A stretch of 64,000 bases of DNA from Aplectana chamaeleonis (Eukaryota > Nematoda > Chromadorea > Rhabditida > Cosmocercidae). The stretch covers positions 81,600 to 145,599 of the forward strand of contig JAPDOI010001752.1 of assembly GCA_029168955.1 (NCBI GenBank), written 5' to 3'. Under the pieces are notes generated by a model. The model was not told the DNA's origin, made no database searches, and was given only the letters and a program-made list of their open reading frames with translations. This document shows positions 32,715 to 43,960 of the stretch, one piece after another. A program made the translations under genes and the position numbers. Positions within the stretch are counted from its first letter, which is position 1, and every line of letters begins with the position of its first letter.

Positions 32715-35130
32715 GGCCACTGATGACGTCATCAGATGCCCTATGTACTTTGCATGACACCCTGATGACGTCATCAGATGCACTATGTACTTTAGATGAC
32801 ACCCTGATGACGTCATCAGATGCCCTATTTACTTTACATAACATCCTGATGACGTCATCAGATGCCCTATGTACTTTAGATGACACCCTGATGACGTCAT
32901 CAGATGCCCTTTGTGCTTTAGATGACACACTGATGACGTCATCAGATGCCCTATGTACTTTACATGACACCCTGATGACGTCATCAGATGCCTTATGTAC
33001 TTTACATGACACCCTGATGACGTCATCACATGCCCTATGTACTTTAGATGACACCCTGATGACGTCATCAGATGCCCTATGTACTTTAGATGACACCCTG
33101 ATGACGTCATCAGATGCCCTATGTACTTTACATGACACCCTGATGACGTCATCAGATGCCCTTTGTGCTTTAGATGACACACTGATGACGTCATCAGATG
33201 CCCTTTGTACTTTAGATGACATCCTGATGACGTCATCAGATGCCCTATATACTTTAGATGACACCCTGATGACGTCATCAGATGCCCTATGTACTTTAGA
33301 TGACACCCTGATGACGTCATCAGATGCCCTATGTACTTTACATGACACCCTGATGACGTGATCAGATGCCCTATATACTTTAGATGACACCCTGATGACG
33401 TCATCAGATGCCCTTTGTACTTTAGATGACACCCTGGTGACGTCATCAGATGCCCTTTGTACTTTAGATGACACCATGATGACGTCACCAGATGCCTTAT
33501 GTACTTTGCATGACACCCCGATGACCTCATCAGATGCCCTATGTACTTTAAATGACACCCTGATGACGTCATCAGATGCCTTATGTATTTTGCATGACAC
33601 CCTGATGACGTCATCAGATGCCCTATGTACTTTACATGACACCCTGATGACGTCATCAGATGCCCTATGTACTTTACATGACATCCTGATGACGCCATCA
33701 GATGCCCTGTGTACTTTACATGACATCCTGATAACGTCATCAGATGCCCTATGTGCTTTAGATGACACCTTGATGACGTCATCAGATGCCCTATGCACTT
33801 TAGATGACACCCTGATGACGTCATCAGATGCCCTATGTACTTTACATGACACCCTGATGACGTCATCAGATGCCCTTTGTGCTTTAGATGACACCCTGAT
33901 GACGTCATCAGATGCCCTATGTACTTTAGATGACACCCTGATGACGTCATCAGATGCCCTATGTACTTTACATGACACCCTGATGACGTCATCAGATGCC
34001 CTTTGTGCTTTAGATGACACACTGATGACGTCATCAGATGCCCTTTGTACTTTAGATGACATCCTGATGACGTCATCAGATGCCCTATGTACTTTAGATG
34101 ACACCCTGATGACGTCATCAGATGCCCTATGTACTTTAGATGACACCCTGATGACGTCATCAGATGCCCTATGTACTTTACATGACACCCTGATGACGTG
34201 ATCAGATGCCCTATATACTTTAGATGACACCCTGATGACGTCATCAGATGCCCTTTGTACTTTAGATGACACCCTGGTGACGTCATCAGATGCCCTTTGT
34301 ACTTTAGATGACACCATGATGACGTCACCAGATGCCTTATGTACTTTGCATGACAACCCAATGACCTCATCAGATGCCCTATGTACTTTAAATGACACCC
34401 TGATGACGTCATCAGATGCCTTATGTACTTTGCATGACACCCTGATGACGTCATCAGATGCCTTATGTATTTTGCATGACACCCTGATGACGTCATCAGA
34501 TGCCCTATGTACTTTACATGACACCCTGATGACGTCATCAGATGCCCTATGTACTTTACATGACATCCTGATGACGCCATCAGATGCCCTGTGTACTTTA
34601 CATGACATCCTGATAACGTCATCAGATGCCCTATGTGCTTTAGATGACACCTTGATGACGTCATCAGATGCCCTATGTACTTTAGATGACACCCTGATGA
34701 CGTCATCAGATGCCCTATGTGCTTTACATGACACCCTGATGACGTGATCAGATGCCCTATATACTTAAGATGACACCCTGATGACGTCATCAGATGCCTT
34801 ATGTACTTCACATGACACCCTGATGATGTCATCAGATGCCCTATGTACTTTACATGACATCCTGATGACGTCATCAGATGCCCTATGTACTTTACATGAC
34901 ACCCTGATGACGTGATCAGATGCCGTATATACTTTAGATGACACCCTGATGACGTCATCAGATGCCCTATGTACTTTAGATGACACCCTGATGACGTCAT
35001 CAGATGCCCTATGTACTTTACATGACACCCTGATGACGTGATCAGATGCCCTATGTACTTTACATGACACCCTGATGACGTCATCAGATGCCCTATGTAC
35101 TTTACATGACATCCTGATGAAGTCATCAGA
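32715..35130. repeat. 42-bp satellite with TGATGACGTCATCA palindrome, array 2
   Basis: About 57 units have a strict 42-base period, the same family as 23636-24164. Nearly every unit keeps the 14-bp palindrome. Sub-types differ in CATGACACCC versus GATGACACCC and CTATGTAC versus CTTTGTGC. A block repeats at a distance of exactly 840 bases (20 units), for example variant GTGATCAGATGCCCTATATA at about 33359 and 34199. Open frames of up to 765 codons on both strands are artefacts of the period. Confidence 0.97.
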
Positions 35131-35435
35131 AAGTAACAAACTTGTTAGTCCTTTCCCCTGTCCCTTCACTACGAAAAAGTACGGCTTACAACGTGTTTTA
35201 GCGATTTGATCTATCAATTGATAATATCACTTGATATGATAAACAGCAAGAAGTAAAGTAGTTAAAGTTAAACAGTAAGTAACACAATTGTTAGTCACTT
35301 CCCCTGTCCCTTCCCATCGAAAAGTACAGCCTACAACGTGTTTTAGCGTTTTGGTCTACCAGCTGATAATATCACTTGATATGATAAGCAGTAAGAAGTA
35401 AAGTAGTTAATGCTAGACAGTAAGCACTCTTTGTC
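35127..35435. repeat. Two direct copies of a 146-bp unit at the right edge of array 2
   Basis: AGTAACA...TTGTTAGTC, CCCCTGTCCCTTC, ACAACGTGTTTTAGCG and GATAATATCACTTGATATGA occur in order twice, at 35127 and 35273, with a third start at 35418. The first copy abuts the last satellite unit. Confidence 0.85.
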
Positions 35436-35819
35436 TACCTACTCATCAGCCTGTCCACATACCAACTTACCTGCCTCCCCAACTGATCGCAGTGCCTACT
35501 ACTAAGGGTGCGTGATGCCAGGAACGAGGAACGAGGAGCGAGGAACGTGAGATGCGTTACAGGCGCACAACACGAATTTTAGCTAAGCTTACGCCGATCT
35601 AACTTTGTTATTTTTGAATCAATTTGGCTCAAATTTTGTCAGCGGGTGTCTTCTGGACTCTCTCACTTATATCCAGAAGGAAATCTCTAGAAATTTTAAT
35701 TTACAGGTTTTATTAACTACTTTACCAAAATCTAAGTGATCAGAAGTCCCGACCAAAACCAGACCTCTCCCGCCGCTTCGCGGCGGGAGCGATAAAATGA
35801 ATTTAATAGTCAATGGAGT
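35436..35819. other. Unassigned spacer
   Basis: No gene is visible. A short palindrome CTCCCGCCGCTTCGCGGCGGGAG lies near 35767, written here as CTCCCGCCGC / GCGGCGGGAG arms. Confidence 0.4.
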
Positions 35820-37116
35820 TACCCTGCAGGGTAACGTCGAATAATCTGTTTGGCATACTGTTCACCAAGTTCTTGAGGACGCCCTCTCCATTTGTATCAC
35901 ACTAGGCGATGACGGCTTCCTTCAGTTGAGCTACGGACTCGTACTGTTTGCAATGAGCGTATACCCGTTGCGAGAGTATACCACACAAGTTTTCCATCAT
36001 GTTGAAGTCCGGCGAACAGGCGGGGCATTGAAGTAAATCGACATGTTTGGCCGAAAACCAATCCAGCGTCGACCCGCTTACATCAATGGACGCATTGTCC
36101 TGCTGGAATACATGGCGATGTCGTCTCAAAAAGGACAGAAGGTGATCTTTTAGCACACTCTGGTAATCTGCAGAGTTCATATTGCAAGGTACGAAGGCAA
36201 TGTCTAGCTTGCCGTACCACCTGAATGCTGCCCAACTCATCAAACTTCCTCCTCCAAAGTTCCTCTTCGAAAACAGGAGTGGATCCTCGCGCAGATCTCT
36301 CTAGTACGACTTGAATCCAGCAGATCCGTCCTAGCTGAACTTTTTCTTTGTCCAAAAAAAACAATCTAAAAAGTTTTTTTCTTACGAGGGCGTTTAACAT
36401 GGAGATTGACGAGAGGACCCACCTTCTTCGAATTGGTTTGCATGTTCACTCGGGCGCATTGGAGCCGCGATTTCTTGTAGTTGTCCATAACACGTGGAGC
36501 ACTTCTCGTTTTGTTCTCGGATGACGTTCCGGGACCTATGAATGGTTCGCCGAACTGTGGATATGTCGACGCGCAGGTCCAAGACTCCCTTGTTCTCGCT
36601 AGAACACATCATGGGATTCGAAGCCAGCCTCACGCCTGCCAGTTCCTCTCGGTCTTCCAACTTCCTTGGTTTTCCACTTCGTGCTTCATGCAGGTAAAGT
36701 GCAGTATCTCCAACATATCGAGCAATAGTATCGAATACTAAGGCCCATATGGCTCATGAGATCAATCTGAGCTCTTTCGCATTCCTACATTTTGGTTTCA
36801 TGTGGCATTTTGGAATATAAGAAGCAGGAACATCCTGTTATTAAGCAGATTTCATGTAACCGTAATTTTTCCCACTGCAAATCTACAAGATTCACGAATT
36901 TCTCAAGATCAACCTTCTATGTCATATAGTTTTGCATCGGTTAATTTCCACACTATTCTGCCAGCCTCGCAAAATTTAACGTATTGTGATGAGAATTTGC
37001 GCCCCAGGGTTTTCGAAGGTGTAGCGTCGTTTGGCATTTGCAGTTTTTCTGCTCGGCCCACGCCAAACCCAAAATCGCGAAAATCGGGGTATGTCATATA
37101 GTTTTGCCGCGCAGTG
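35820..37116 (-). mobile_element. Tc3-like DNA transposon relic
   Basis: The right end (37116, then TA) reads, on the minus strand, CACTGCGCGGCAAAACTATA. The core word GTCATATAGTTTTGC occurs at 37093 and again at 36921, 172 bases inside. Two transposase-binding sites spaced this way are characteristic of Tc3. The transposase gene reads away from this end. No matching left end was found, so the element is probably truncated. Confidence 0.78.
35850..36660 (-). pseudogene. Tc3-like transposase, frameshifted
   Basis: The C-terminal half (36243-35902) has FQQDNASIDV, then DLLQCPACSPDFNMMENLCG, the second Asp and the Glu of the DD34E triad in a Tc1/Tc3 context. A short follow-on NLVNSMPNRLFDV is in the same frame past a stop. 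The N-terminal part (36660-36394) contains a helix-turn-helix-like STVRRTIHRSRNV. The middle is out of frame. Usual Pro residues after DFN are lost. It is inactive. Confidence 0.8.
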
Positions 37117-37696
37117 TACATGCGTGTTGCCTGCGTGTGTGTGTGGGTGAGTGGAGTTATCCTCGTGCATGTCGGGTGCCACGTGCGTGCGCTTATGAAC
37201 TATGCTTGTGATACAAAGGCGATCCTTCTGATTATGGATCGATTCGGTTAATGCCTCTTCAGATTTCACGGATATTGGTTCCATTCGGATAGTGTCCTTT
37301 CTGGAATTTGCGGATGCATGCGTGCGAATGCATAATGAAATTTTTCCTTGAATCGGTTACGGGTAACCGGTCGAATAATTTAGAATGGATTCGGATAATT
37401 AGCGAAAAAGCAGTGGTACAATAGATAAGAGTATATAAGGTATTTAAGGGGAGTCTTTAAAAACATTCGTAGTACAAGAAACAGGTGCAACTGCAGTTTT
37501 ACACTGCATTTGTAGTATACTGCGCCACATAAGTATACGAACACCCATTTTTTAAAGGTAATGGCTCGTAATAGAGCTGGCGAACTGACTCTATGTTCTG
37601 AAAAAAAGTCAGCCGTGCCGCAAATATTTCAGACGTGCGTGTTGTGGGATAGCGACCTAGGTTAAATGAAAAAAATCAGCAGCAAGCAAGATCAGC

Positions 37697-38785
37697 CGAA
37701 TTCACTCACAAGGGAAGTGTTTAGAGTGGTAAACGCATCTGCGAAAACGACCAGTATCGTTAGTATCTCTTCTGTCTCAATAGTAAAAATGCGCAGTATC
37801 TCGTCCCAAGCTGCAGGTTCGAACAAGTTATCAGCGTTTTTCAAGTTTCGCGAAAAGGTATTTTTTGGGAGCTTCAAAAAAAAATTCTCAGACTCAGCCC
37901 AAAACTTGCATGTAGGGGTAATCTATGGTGGTGAACACGAATCTGAAGACCATTTGTCGTAATTCCGAGGTTTACTGTAGGTTACGGTATTTAACACGTC
38001 ATTTATGGGGCAAAACCCACATTAGTGCTTTGAAAATCGACAAAAGGTCATTTAATTCGTATTCTTCACTCCTAATGACCCCCGTATACAAATTTTGAGT
38101 AAAATCTGAGATTCTGTCCAAACTACCGTACATCCACCGTAATCTACCGTAACTTGCAGAAAATCGATAAACGGACTCCAGATTCGTGTTCAGCACTCTA
38201 AATAACCCCCAGATGAACAATTTGAGCAACATCTATCGTAACACTCCGGAAATCTCGAAAGTGGCGTTTTTCCCTCGAAATTTTCCCCGGTTGGGAAGCT
38301 TGGCCGAAATTGGCCGAAAACTCAGGAGAATCGATCAATTAACCACAAATTCGTGATCAGCGTTCAAAAAAACCTACCTGGGAGTATTTTAGGTCAAATC
38401 TGGAACATTTTTCTAAGACGCTTCCAGAGCCCTCCAATCGGTATAAATAAACGCCCAACCAAAAACTCGTAGAAGTCCAATACGCTGTCAATCTGGACAA
38501 AGTATGGAAAATGCGCCATCACCCAAATTTTGCTCAGGGGCTAGTTTTGGGTGCTGAACTTATTATGAGGTCCGTCAACAAATTTTCGGAAGATTAAAGC
38601 CATTTTCGGAGGGTACAAAAAGCACAAAAAACTACCTTTTTAGGCTTGTAACTTCTTGGGACCTGCAGCTCGGGGCGGGATACTGCGCATTTTTCACTAT
38701 TGAGCCACTAGAGATACTAACGATACTAGTCGTTTTGGCAGATGCGTTTACCACTCTAAAAACTTCACTTGTCAGTGAGATTCGA
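37697..38785. mobile_element. Long-TIR element, arms of about 130 bp
   Basis: The left arm (37697-37826) and right arm (38659-38785) are inverted copies sharing TTTAGAGTGGTAAACGCATC and TATCGTTAGTATCTCT. The interior has degenerate repeats in both orientations around GAATCTGGAGTCCGTTTATC-like text. Part of the right side resembles 46440-46690. Confidence 0.8.
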
Positions 38786-39191
38786 ATAAGTGGTTTGAGT
38801 CAGCTCTGACTGAATTTTCGGCTAGAGAGGAGAGAAACAACGTGCCAGGTTAGGAGAGCACTGCTGACTATTTTAAAGGCACAGTACATCTTAAGATATG
38901 AATTTGGTGATTTTAATTTGATTGCGTATCAGACCCCTCCTGTATAACACGTGCTAAGTGCGAGATCTCAATTCCTTCAAGCAAGCGAGATATTAGGGAC
39001 CGCCACAGGCCCGACCCCCTACCAGATTTACGAACTCGATAGCGGCTAAATGGATGCATGAATTCTCGACATGTCGTCGTTCTTCATTCCATTGCCGGTC
39101 TATCTCCTCATCCTGTTTTGCTCTGGAGCAGCGAATGCGAATAAAGAGAAATACAGGCCTGGGACAACTCGTCCACCAAATTTTTGCCCTA

Positions 39192-40544
39192 CTCAGAAAA
39201 AATGAAAACATGTTTTATGTAATAAATATAAAGTGTAAGATACTTGAGACATTCAAGTGTATTACCTTTATATCGCATGTAACCTACACTTACATTACAT
39301 GTAACATGCATCTGAATTACATGTAACATACACTTAAATTACATGTAACATGCACTTATATTACACGTAATACACTTATACTTCATGTGACCTAATTAGA
39401 GCTGCAAGTTGAAGCTCGATGCTTTTAAAGGTTGGACCTGCAAGTTCCAGGCTACTGCTTCAGGTACGAATCAGCAAGCTTTAAGCTCTCCTGGACATCC
39501 CAGGAGCTTAAAACTTGCTGCTTTATAACTGAAGCAGCAAGCTTGGATCTCACAGCTTCATACATGAAGCAGTGAACTTAAGCTCGCTTCATAAACATTG
39601 TGCGTCGATCCCTCTAAGGCTCCGTCCATACGTGGCGAGAGCGTGCGATCACGCAAAATCTATGTTCATCGTAAGCACACGATCCGCTAGTCGCTTGCAT
39701 CTGCTCCTTCTCGCGCGCCCTTGCTCGCTCGCTCTCGCGTGCTTGCGCCAGCCCCACGAAGCAAGCAGCAAGTTTCAAGCTTACTGCTGCATGACTAAAG
39801 CAGGTGGCATTAAACCTAAATTTAAACTAGTGCCCTTGTTCTCTGAAATTCCACCTTGGAGGTCGAAAGAAAATTGTTAGCCGTTGCGCCGACTCGAGCG
39901 ATTGATCATCCGACCAAATGTTGTCAATCAAATCAACATGAGGCAGGGGGTGTTTGCCTGTGTAAATTTGCGGGCACGGGCTGCTCAAGCGTTGAGGAGC
40001 GTCAAGAGGCGCACATTAGCGGGAACGAACGCTCTCGCAACGCATGGACGCTGCCTAATCCTCCTCACGAATAGCACGAACCATGAGGAGCGAGAGATCA
40101 ACGACTCGGCCACGCCGAGTGACCACCCTGTCGAATGTCATTCCAATGGGCCTGCGCTCATGGCTAAGGTATGAGGCTGCCCGTATGCTGTGCAGGTTTG
40201 CAGAAGGTGTTCAGCATAGGCCCACAGTTGCTGGAGATATTTGAATTATGCTACACTTATACTACATGTAATTTACTTGAGTAGAGATCATTCATATGCA
40301 ACTTACATTGACGGAGATGTATTACAACTATATTGCAATCGTCTCTTATCTTACAAGTATTATGTTTTCACCATGAGAAACATATTACGTGCGACATTTG
40401 GCCTGCGAGCGAGGGACCGATATAATGCATGTAAAATACATCGGTAGAGATAATTTGCAATTAATATACATAGGCCAATTTATATTACATGTATATTAAT
40501 CCATTCCTTCTATATTACATGTAATATGTTCTCATTTTTCTGAG
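39192..40544. mobile_element. TA-flanked insertion with CTCAGAAAAA ends
   Basis: The ends CTCAGAAAAAATGAAAACAT and the complement CTCAGAAAAATGAGAACATA form the TIR, flanked by TA on both sides. Next to each end are tandem copies of TTACATGTAACATACACT (39262-39390) or related TTACATGTAATA words. It contains a further 444-bp element at 39615-40058. Confidence 0.75.
39615..40058. mobile_element. TAAGGCTCCGTCC-family element, copy 2
   Basis: An inverted relative of 29193-29630 with TIR TAAGGCTCCGTCCATACGTG at the left and a decayed GCATGGACGCTGCCTAA at the right. It is the innermost of three nested insertions. Confidence 0.83.
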
Positions 40545-40684
40545 TAAAGGTGCAGACATTTTCAAGGAGCCATTTCTCCGTTCGAGGGGGGTCTTGGACG
40601 ATTTCAGAGATACCATTGTGATCAGAGACTGGCTCTCGCATAGATAAGCATGGAATCTGAAAACTCATTTTTTGTGTGTTCTGT

Positions 40685-41110
40685 GCCTTTAAAGGCACAA
40701 TCCAAGCTCAGCGGCGAAATCTGAGATTTGCACATAATTGTGAAGTGGACCCGCTCCATATAACACCTGCCAAGTGCGGACTCTCGATTCCTCCAAATAA
40801 ACGAGACATAGGAGGAAGCCACTCTGGGGCGCCCACATCAGGAAGCCACTTTGGCACGCCCCTTTTACGATTTTTCGAGCTCAACTGTGGCGAGAGAGCG
40901 ATGGTTTCCGATCAATTGCCCCTTTCTCCCCTCCATTGTCAGCCTTTCTCCTTATTCAGGGCGGCTCGCATACATTGGTTGAAAGTAACGAGAATTACAA
41001 GCCTTGGACAACTCGTCCACTGTGCTTCAGTAAATAAATTATTGGGGGACTCCTAGCCGGATTTGTACAATTTAAGATACATCATTTTAATCAGCGCGGG
41101 GCCGTTTTCA
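40685..41110. mobile_element. Partial TTTAAAGGCAC-family copy
   Basis: It starts TTTAAAGGCACAATCC back to back with the previous element and keeps GTGCGGACTCTCGATTCCTC and GGACAACTCGTCCAC in family order. The right end is missing. Confidence 0.6.
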
Positions 41111-41153
41111 AGATTGGTAGAAAAACAGAAACAGATTCAGAGGTTGGCCTGTG

Positions 41154-41644
41154 CCTTTAAAGGTACAGTACACCCTCAGATATGAATTTGGAGATTCTCG
41201 TGTAATTGGGTAGAAGACCTCTCTTGTAGAACATGTTCCAAAAGTGAGATCTCAATTTCTCCAAATAGGCGAGATATAAGCGACCACCAGGGGCCCGACC
41301 CCATCCAGCCACCACCACAGACCCAGCCCCCTTCCTGGTTTTTGATCTCGATAGCTGCTAGATGGATGGATGATTTTCAACCGAGTCATCGTTCTTCAAT
41401 CCCTTTCGGACCTATCTCCTCATTCTATTTCGCTCTCGTGCCACGACTGCGAATGAGGATAAGTACAGGCCTGAGACAACTCGTCCTTTAAAATTTTTAC
41501 ATGAAAAGTACAGGCATTTTCAAGGAGCCATATCTCCGTTCGTACCTTTGGACGATTTCAAAAATACCATTATGGTCAGAGTGTGACCCTCTCCAAGATA
41601 AGGATTAAACCTTAAAGTATTTGTCTGGGTGTTCTGTACCTTTA
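41154..41644. mobile_element. Uninterrupted TTTAAAGGTACAG-family element
   Basis: The left end CTTTAAAGGTACAGTACACC and the complement of the right end (CTAAAGGTACAGAACACC) form the TIR. It provides the pre-insertion reference for the nested copy at 38872-40692. No coding capacity. Confidence 0.78.
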
Positions 41645-41939
41645 GGAGCGAAGGAGCAACTTAAATCATACAGAAGATATGTAGACTTATCAACGTATCA
41701 ATAGCTTATCACTATCATTATCAGCTTTCAAATGTCAATCGGCATTTCATCCATTGAGAATGGGGGCATGAAGTTGGTCACGTGCTGAATAAGGGCCGGT
41801 TGCCCTTATCATGACATGTATCACCGTGTTCATATCGTGTCATGAATATGAGAGACTGAACGCTTCAATGAACTCTACCGCTCGCTATAATTTCGGAGTC
41901 TTCTGACAATGAAAACTGTCTGAATCATTTTAGGCTCGT

Positions 41940-42352
41940 CTTATCACCCACTCTGTCGGGTTATCCGACATACGTGTGGCCGAGCACTGTCGTGAAGAAA
42001 GCGAACGGAAACTGCTGGAACTGGGCTTGGAAGTTCTTTCTCACCCTTCATATAGCCCAGATCTTGCCCCTTCCGACTACCATCTGTTCCGCTCGATGCA
42101 GCACTTTCTGGATGGAAAACAGTTCACTAACGATGACAAAGTCCAAATGGCCTTAGAAGAATACTTCGACTCGAAACAGCCAGAGTTCGACTCGTCGGGA
42201 AATCATGATCTGCTCAATCGGTGGCGAAGGACCCTTGAATGTGATGCAGATTGTTTTGTTGGGTAAGACTTGTTTGTTTTTGAAATAAATGTATTCAAAG
42301 TTTTTCATTCAAAGTCGTAAAAAGTCCGTAATTTTTTGAATCAATCTAATAG
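41940..42352 (+). pseudogene. Mariner relic: transposase C-terminus and 3' ITR
   Basis: The frame 41976-42266 reads LLELGLEVLSHPSYSPDLAPSDYHLFRSMQHFLDG, so it keeps the last catalytic Asp of mariner, here split as YSPDLAPSDYHLF, and ends with the typical ...LNRWRRTLECDADCFVG. The segment 42318-42352 (AAAAGTCCGTAATTTTTTGA) is a mariner 3' terminal repeat next to TA. Everything upstream of the second Asp is lost. It belongs to a different mariner lineage from the one at 16.6 kb. Confidence 0.85.
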
Positions 42353-42639
42353 AATACTCCTGTTCCGCTACCCCCTTTCATCATCTCGACCCTTGCGCGA
42401 ACGGCCTCATATGTATTAAAAGTCTGATCTTATCGAAATCTGCTTCGACACGAACACAAACATCCAGCAACATACATAGTTTACTTATCGAGAAAAAGGG
42501 CATGGTGTTGATCAATTAGTAACATAATCTAAAATGCTGGTGTTATTGTCCTTATCATGACAGGCATGGTCATGCAATAACAATCGCTTTGGGCCTCTAC
42601 AAATCTGGAAGAAGGGCAGTGGGTAGCAGCATTAATCCA

Positions 42640-42722
42640 TTTTTTACTGCATCGCTGCTGTTTTTCATCGCAGCGGTGTTGCACCCGCTGCTGCAGCGAT
42701 CTGGCAGCGGCAGCGACTTTGT
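42640..42722. repeat. GC-rich interrupted palindrome (CGCTGCTG)
   Basis: GCATCGCTGCTG, GCAGCGGTGTTG, CCGCTGCTGCAGCGAT and GGCAGCGGCAGCG alternate, giving several overlapping short hairpins. Possible MITE core. Confidence 0.5.
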
Positions 42723-42779
42723 TCATAGCGCATAGCCTCACGAATGATCCAAGAAGTTCAATCAATCAATGAAATTAAT

Positions 42780-43960
42780 GGCTGGTAGCAACCAATAACA
42801 CTGTTCGACTCGTAAACACTTATATTGTCATGGTAATGGAGCAATGTTCACAGAAAGAGACGTGTCAATCGCTGCAATAGCTCCATCCGATGGTACGATG
42901 ACCAGCGACCATCGAGAATCGCTCCTCCAGCAGCAGAGCAGTAAATATAGGATTTTGTAGCCGCGAAACAGCGACGTGGGACGTTTGCCACAAAACGATC
43001 GCAATTGGAGCATCTTTCCATTGCACGTGATGAAAAAGGAACAGTTGTCCATCGCATTACCGGAGCGGCCAGGTGCAGTCGAAACATGGCTTAGGGAAAA
43101 GAGTGGCGGAAGGGGTCGTAAATTTGGTGCCGGGAACAACCTATAGTCCACTTCTTATGCTCGGCTTCTTATGTTTTTCGGCTTGGTCCCAGGTTTTCAT
43201 ACCCCACGCCAGATTTCCGACGGCTCGCTGTTCTTAGAAGAGCCCACTCAGACCCTTCAGCAACTTTCGGGTAGACGAAAGTCAAAACAGCTTTGACAAG
43301 TTGATCTGCCTCTAGAAGCTGACGCATGAGTAAGTTTTTCTGAAAGAAAACTTCGCTTCGTCTCGCTAGTGTTTTATGATAAATTATACAGAAGAACATG
43401 GGGAGAATCGCTGTAGAAGGGTAGCCGCTCACAAGTGACGCGCCGACCGAAGCCATTAAGCTGCGCGGCCCTCTGCTTTATCAAATGATTCATGATAAAA
43501 AAGCCGTGACTAATGAGTATGCTACAGTTTTTGCATACAATTTTAGCGACGACTCCATTTGTAGCCCACGGTTTGTTTTCAATGAATCCCAGCCCAGTTT
43601 TCAAGTTGACTCCCCGTCACATCGTGAGCAGCTAGCAAGCATAGCCCAGAGCATTGCTGGTGGCACTTAATAGAATGAAGGACGGTCGTGAGTGAGCGCC
43701 TGTGGTGAGCAATGACTTTCTTGGCAAGGGTGTCGAGAAACCAGGACGAAAGCTTGAAGGTGTCGCATCTACTTTGTACCACGCGATCAACAGGATTAAT
43801 ATACTTTTTTCCACTTCTGATGCTCATATCTTGCAAACCGTGAAATAGTGAAATAACTCGAACAGAATAGTCTACTAATAATCGTGAGTCCACGCCGATG
43901 TGATATCTGAGTATTAGCGCTCTTTTCGCGATGGGAAGCTGTTGGATGAATGAAAACATC
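42780..43960 (-). other. Coding-like but unresolved region downstream of the astacin pseudogene
   Basis: Several minus frames of 60-126 codons overlap in a way that could reflect exons of an unknown gene: 43959-43579 (ends ...LENWAGIH), 43604-43374, 43456-43169 and 43087-42848 (contains CSNCDRFV and SYIYCSAAGGAILDG). I could not find a splice model with consistent phases, and no family is recognised. It may equally be old duplicated or repeat DNA. Confidence 0.2.

Larger units (their letters stand above)
38872..40692. mobile_element. TTTAAAGGCACAG-family element split by an insertion
   Basis: The left half (38872-39189) and right half (40547-40692) together match the uninterrupted relative at 41154-41644: GATATGAATTTGG, GGCGAGATAT, GACAACTCGTCC, then CATTTTCAAGGAGCCAT and TGTTCTGTGCCTTTAAA. 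The break falls at a TA. Confidence 0.8.

Noticed and set aside
32554..35126. Open frames of up to 765 codons on both strands
   Set aside because: They run through the 42-bp satellite. A period divisible by three with few stops keeps frames open automatically; the proteins are repeats of a 14-residue unit with no start context or family.
32715..35130. CRISPR-like array
   Set aside because: The variable parts are themselves repeated, there are no unique spacers and no cas genes, and the genome is eukaryotic.
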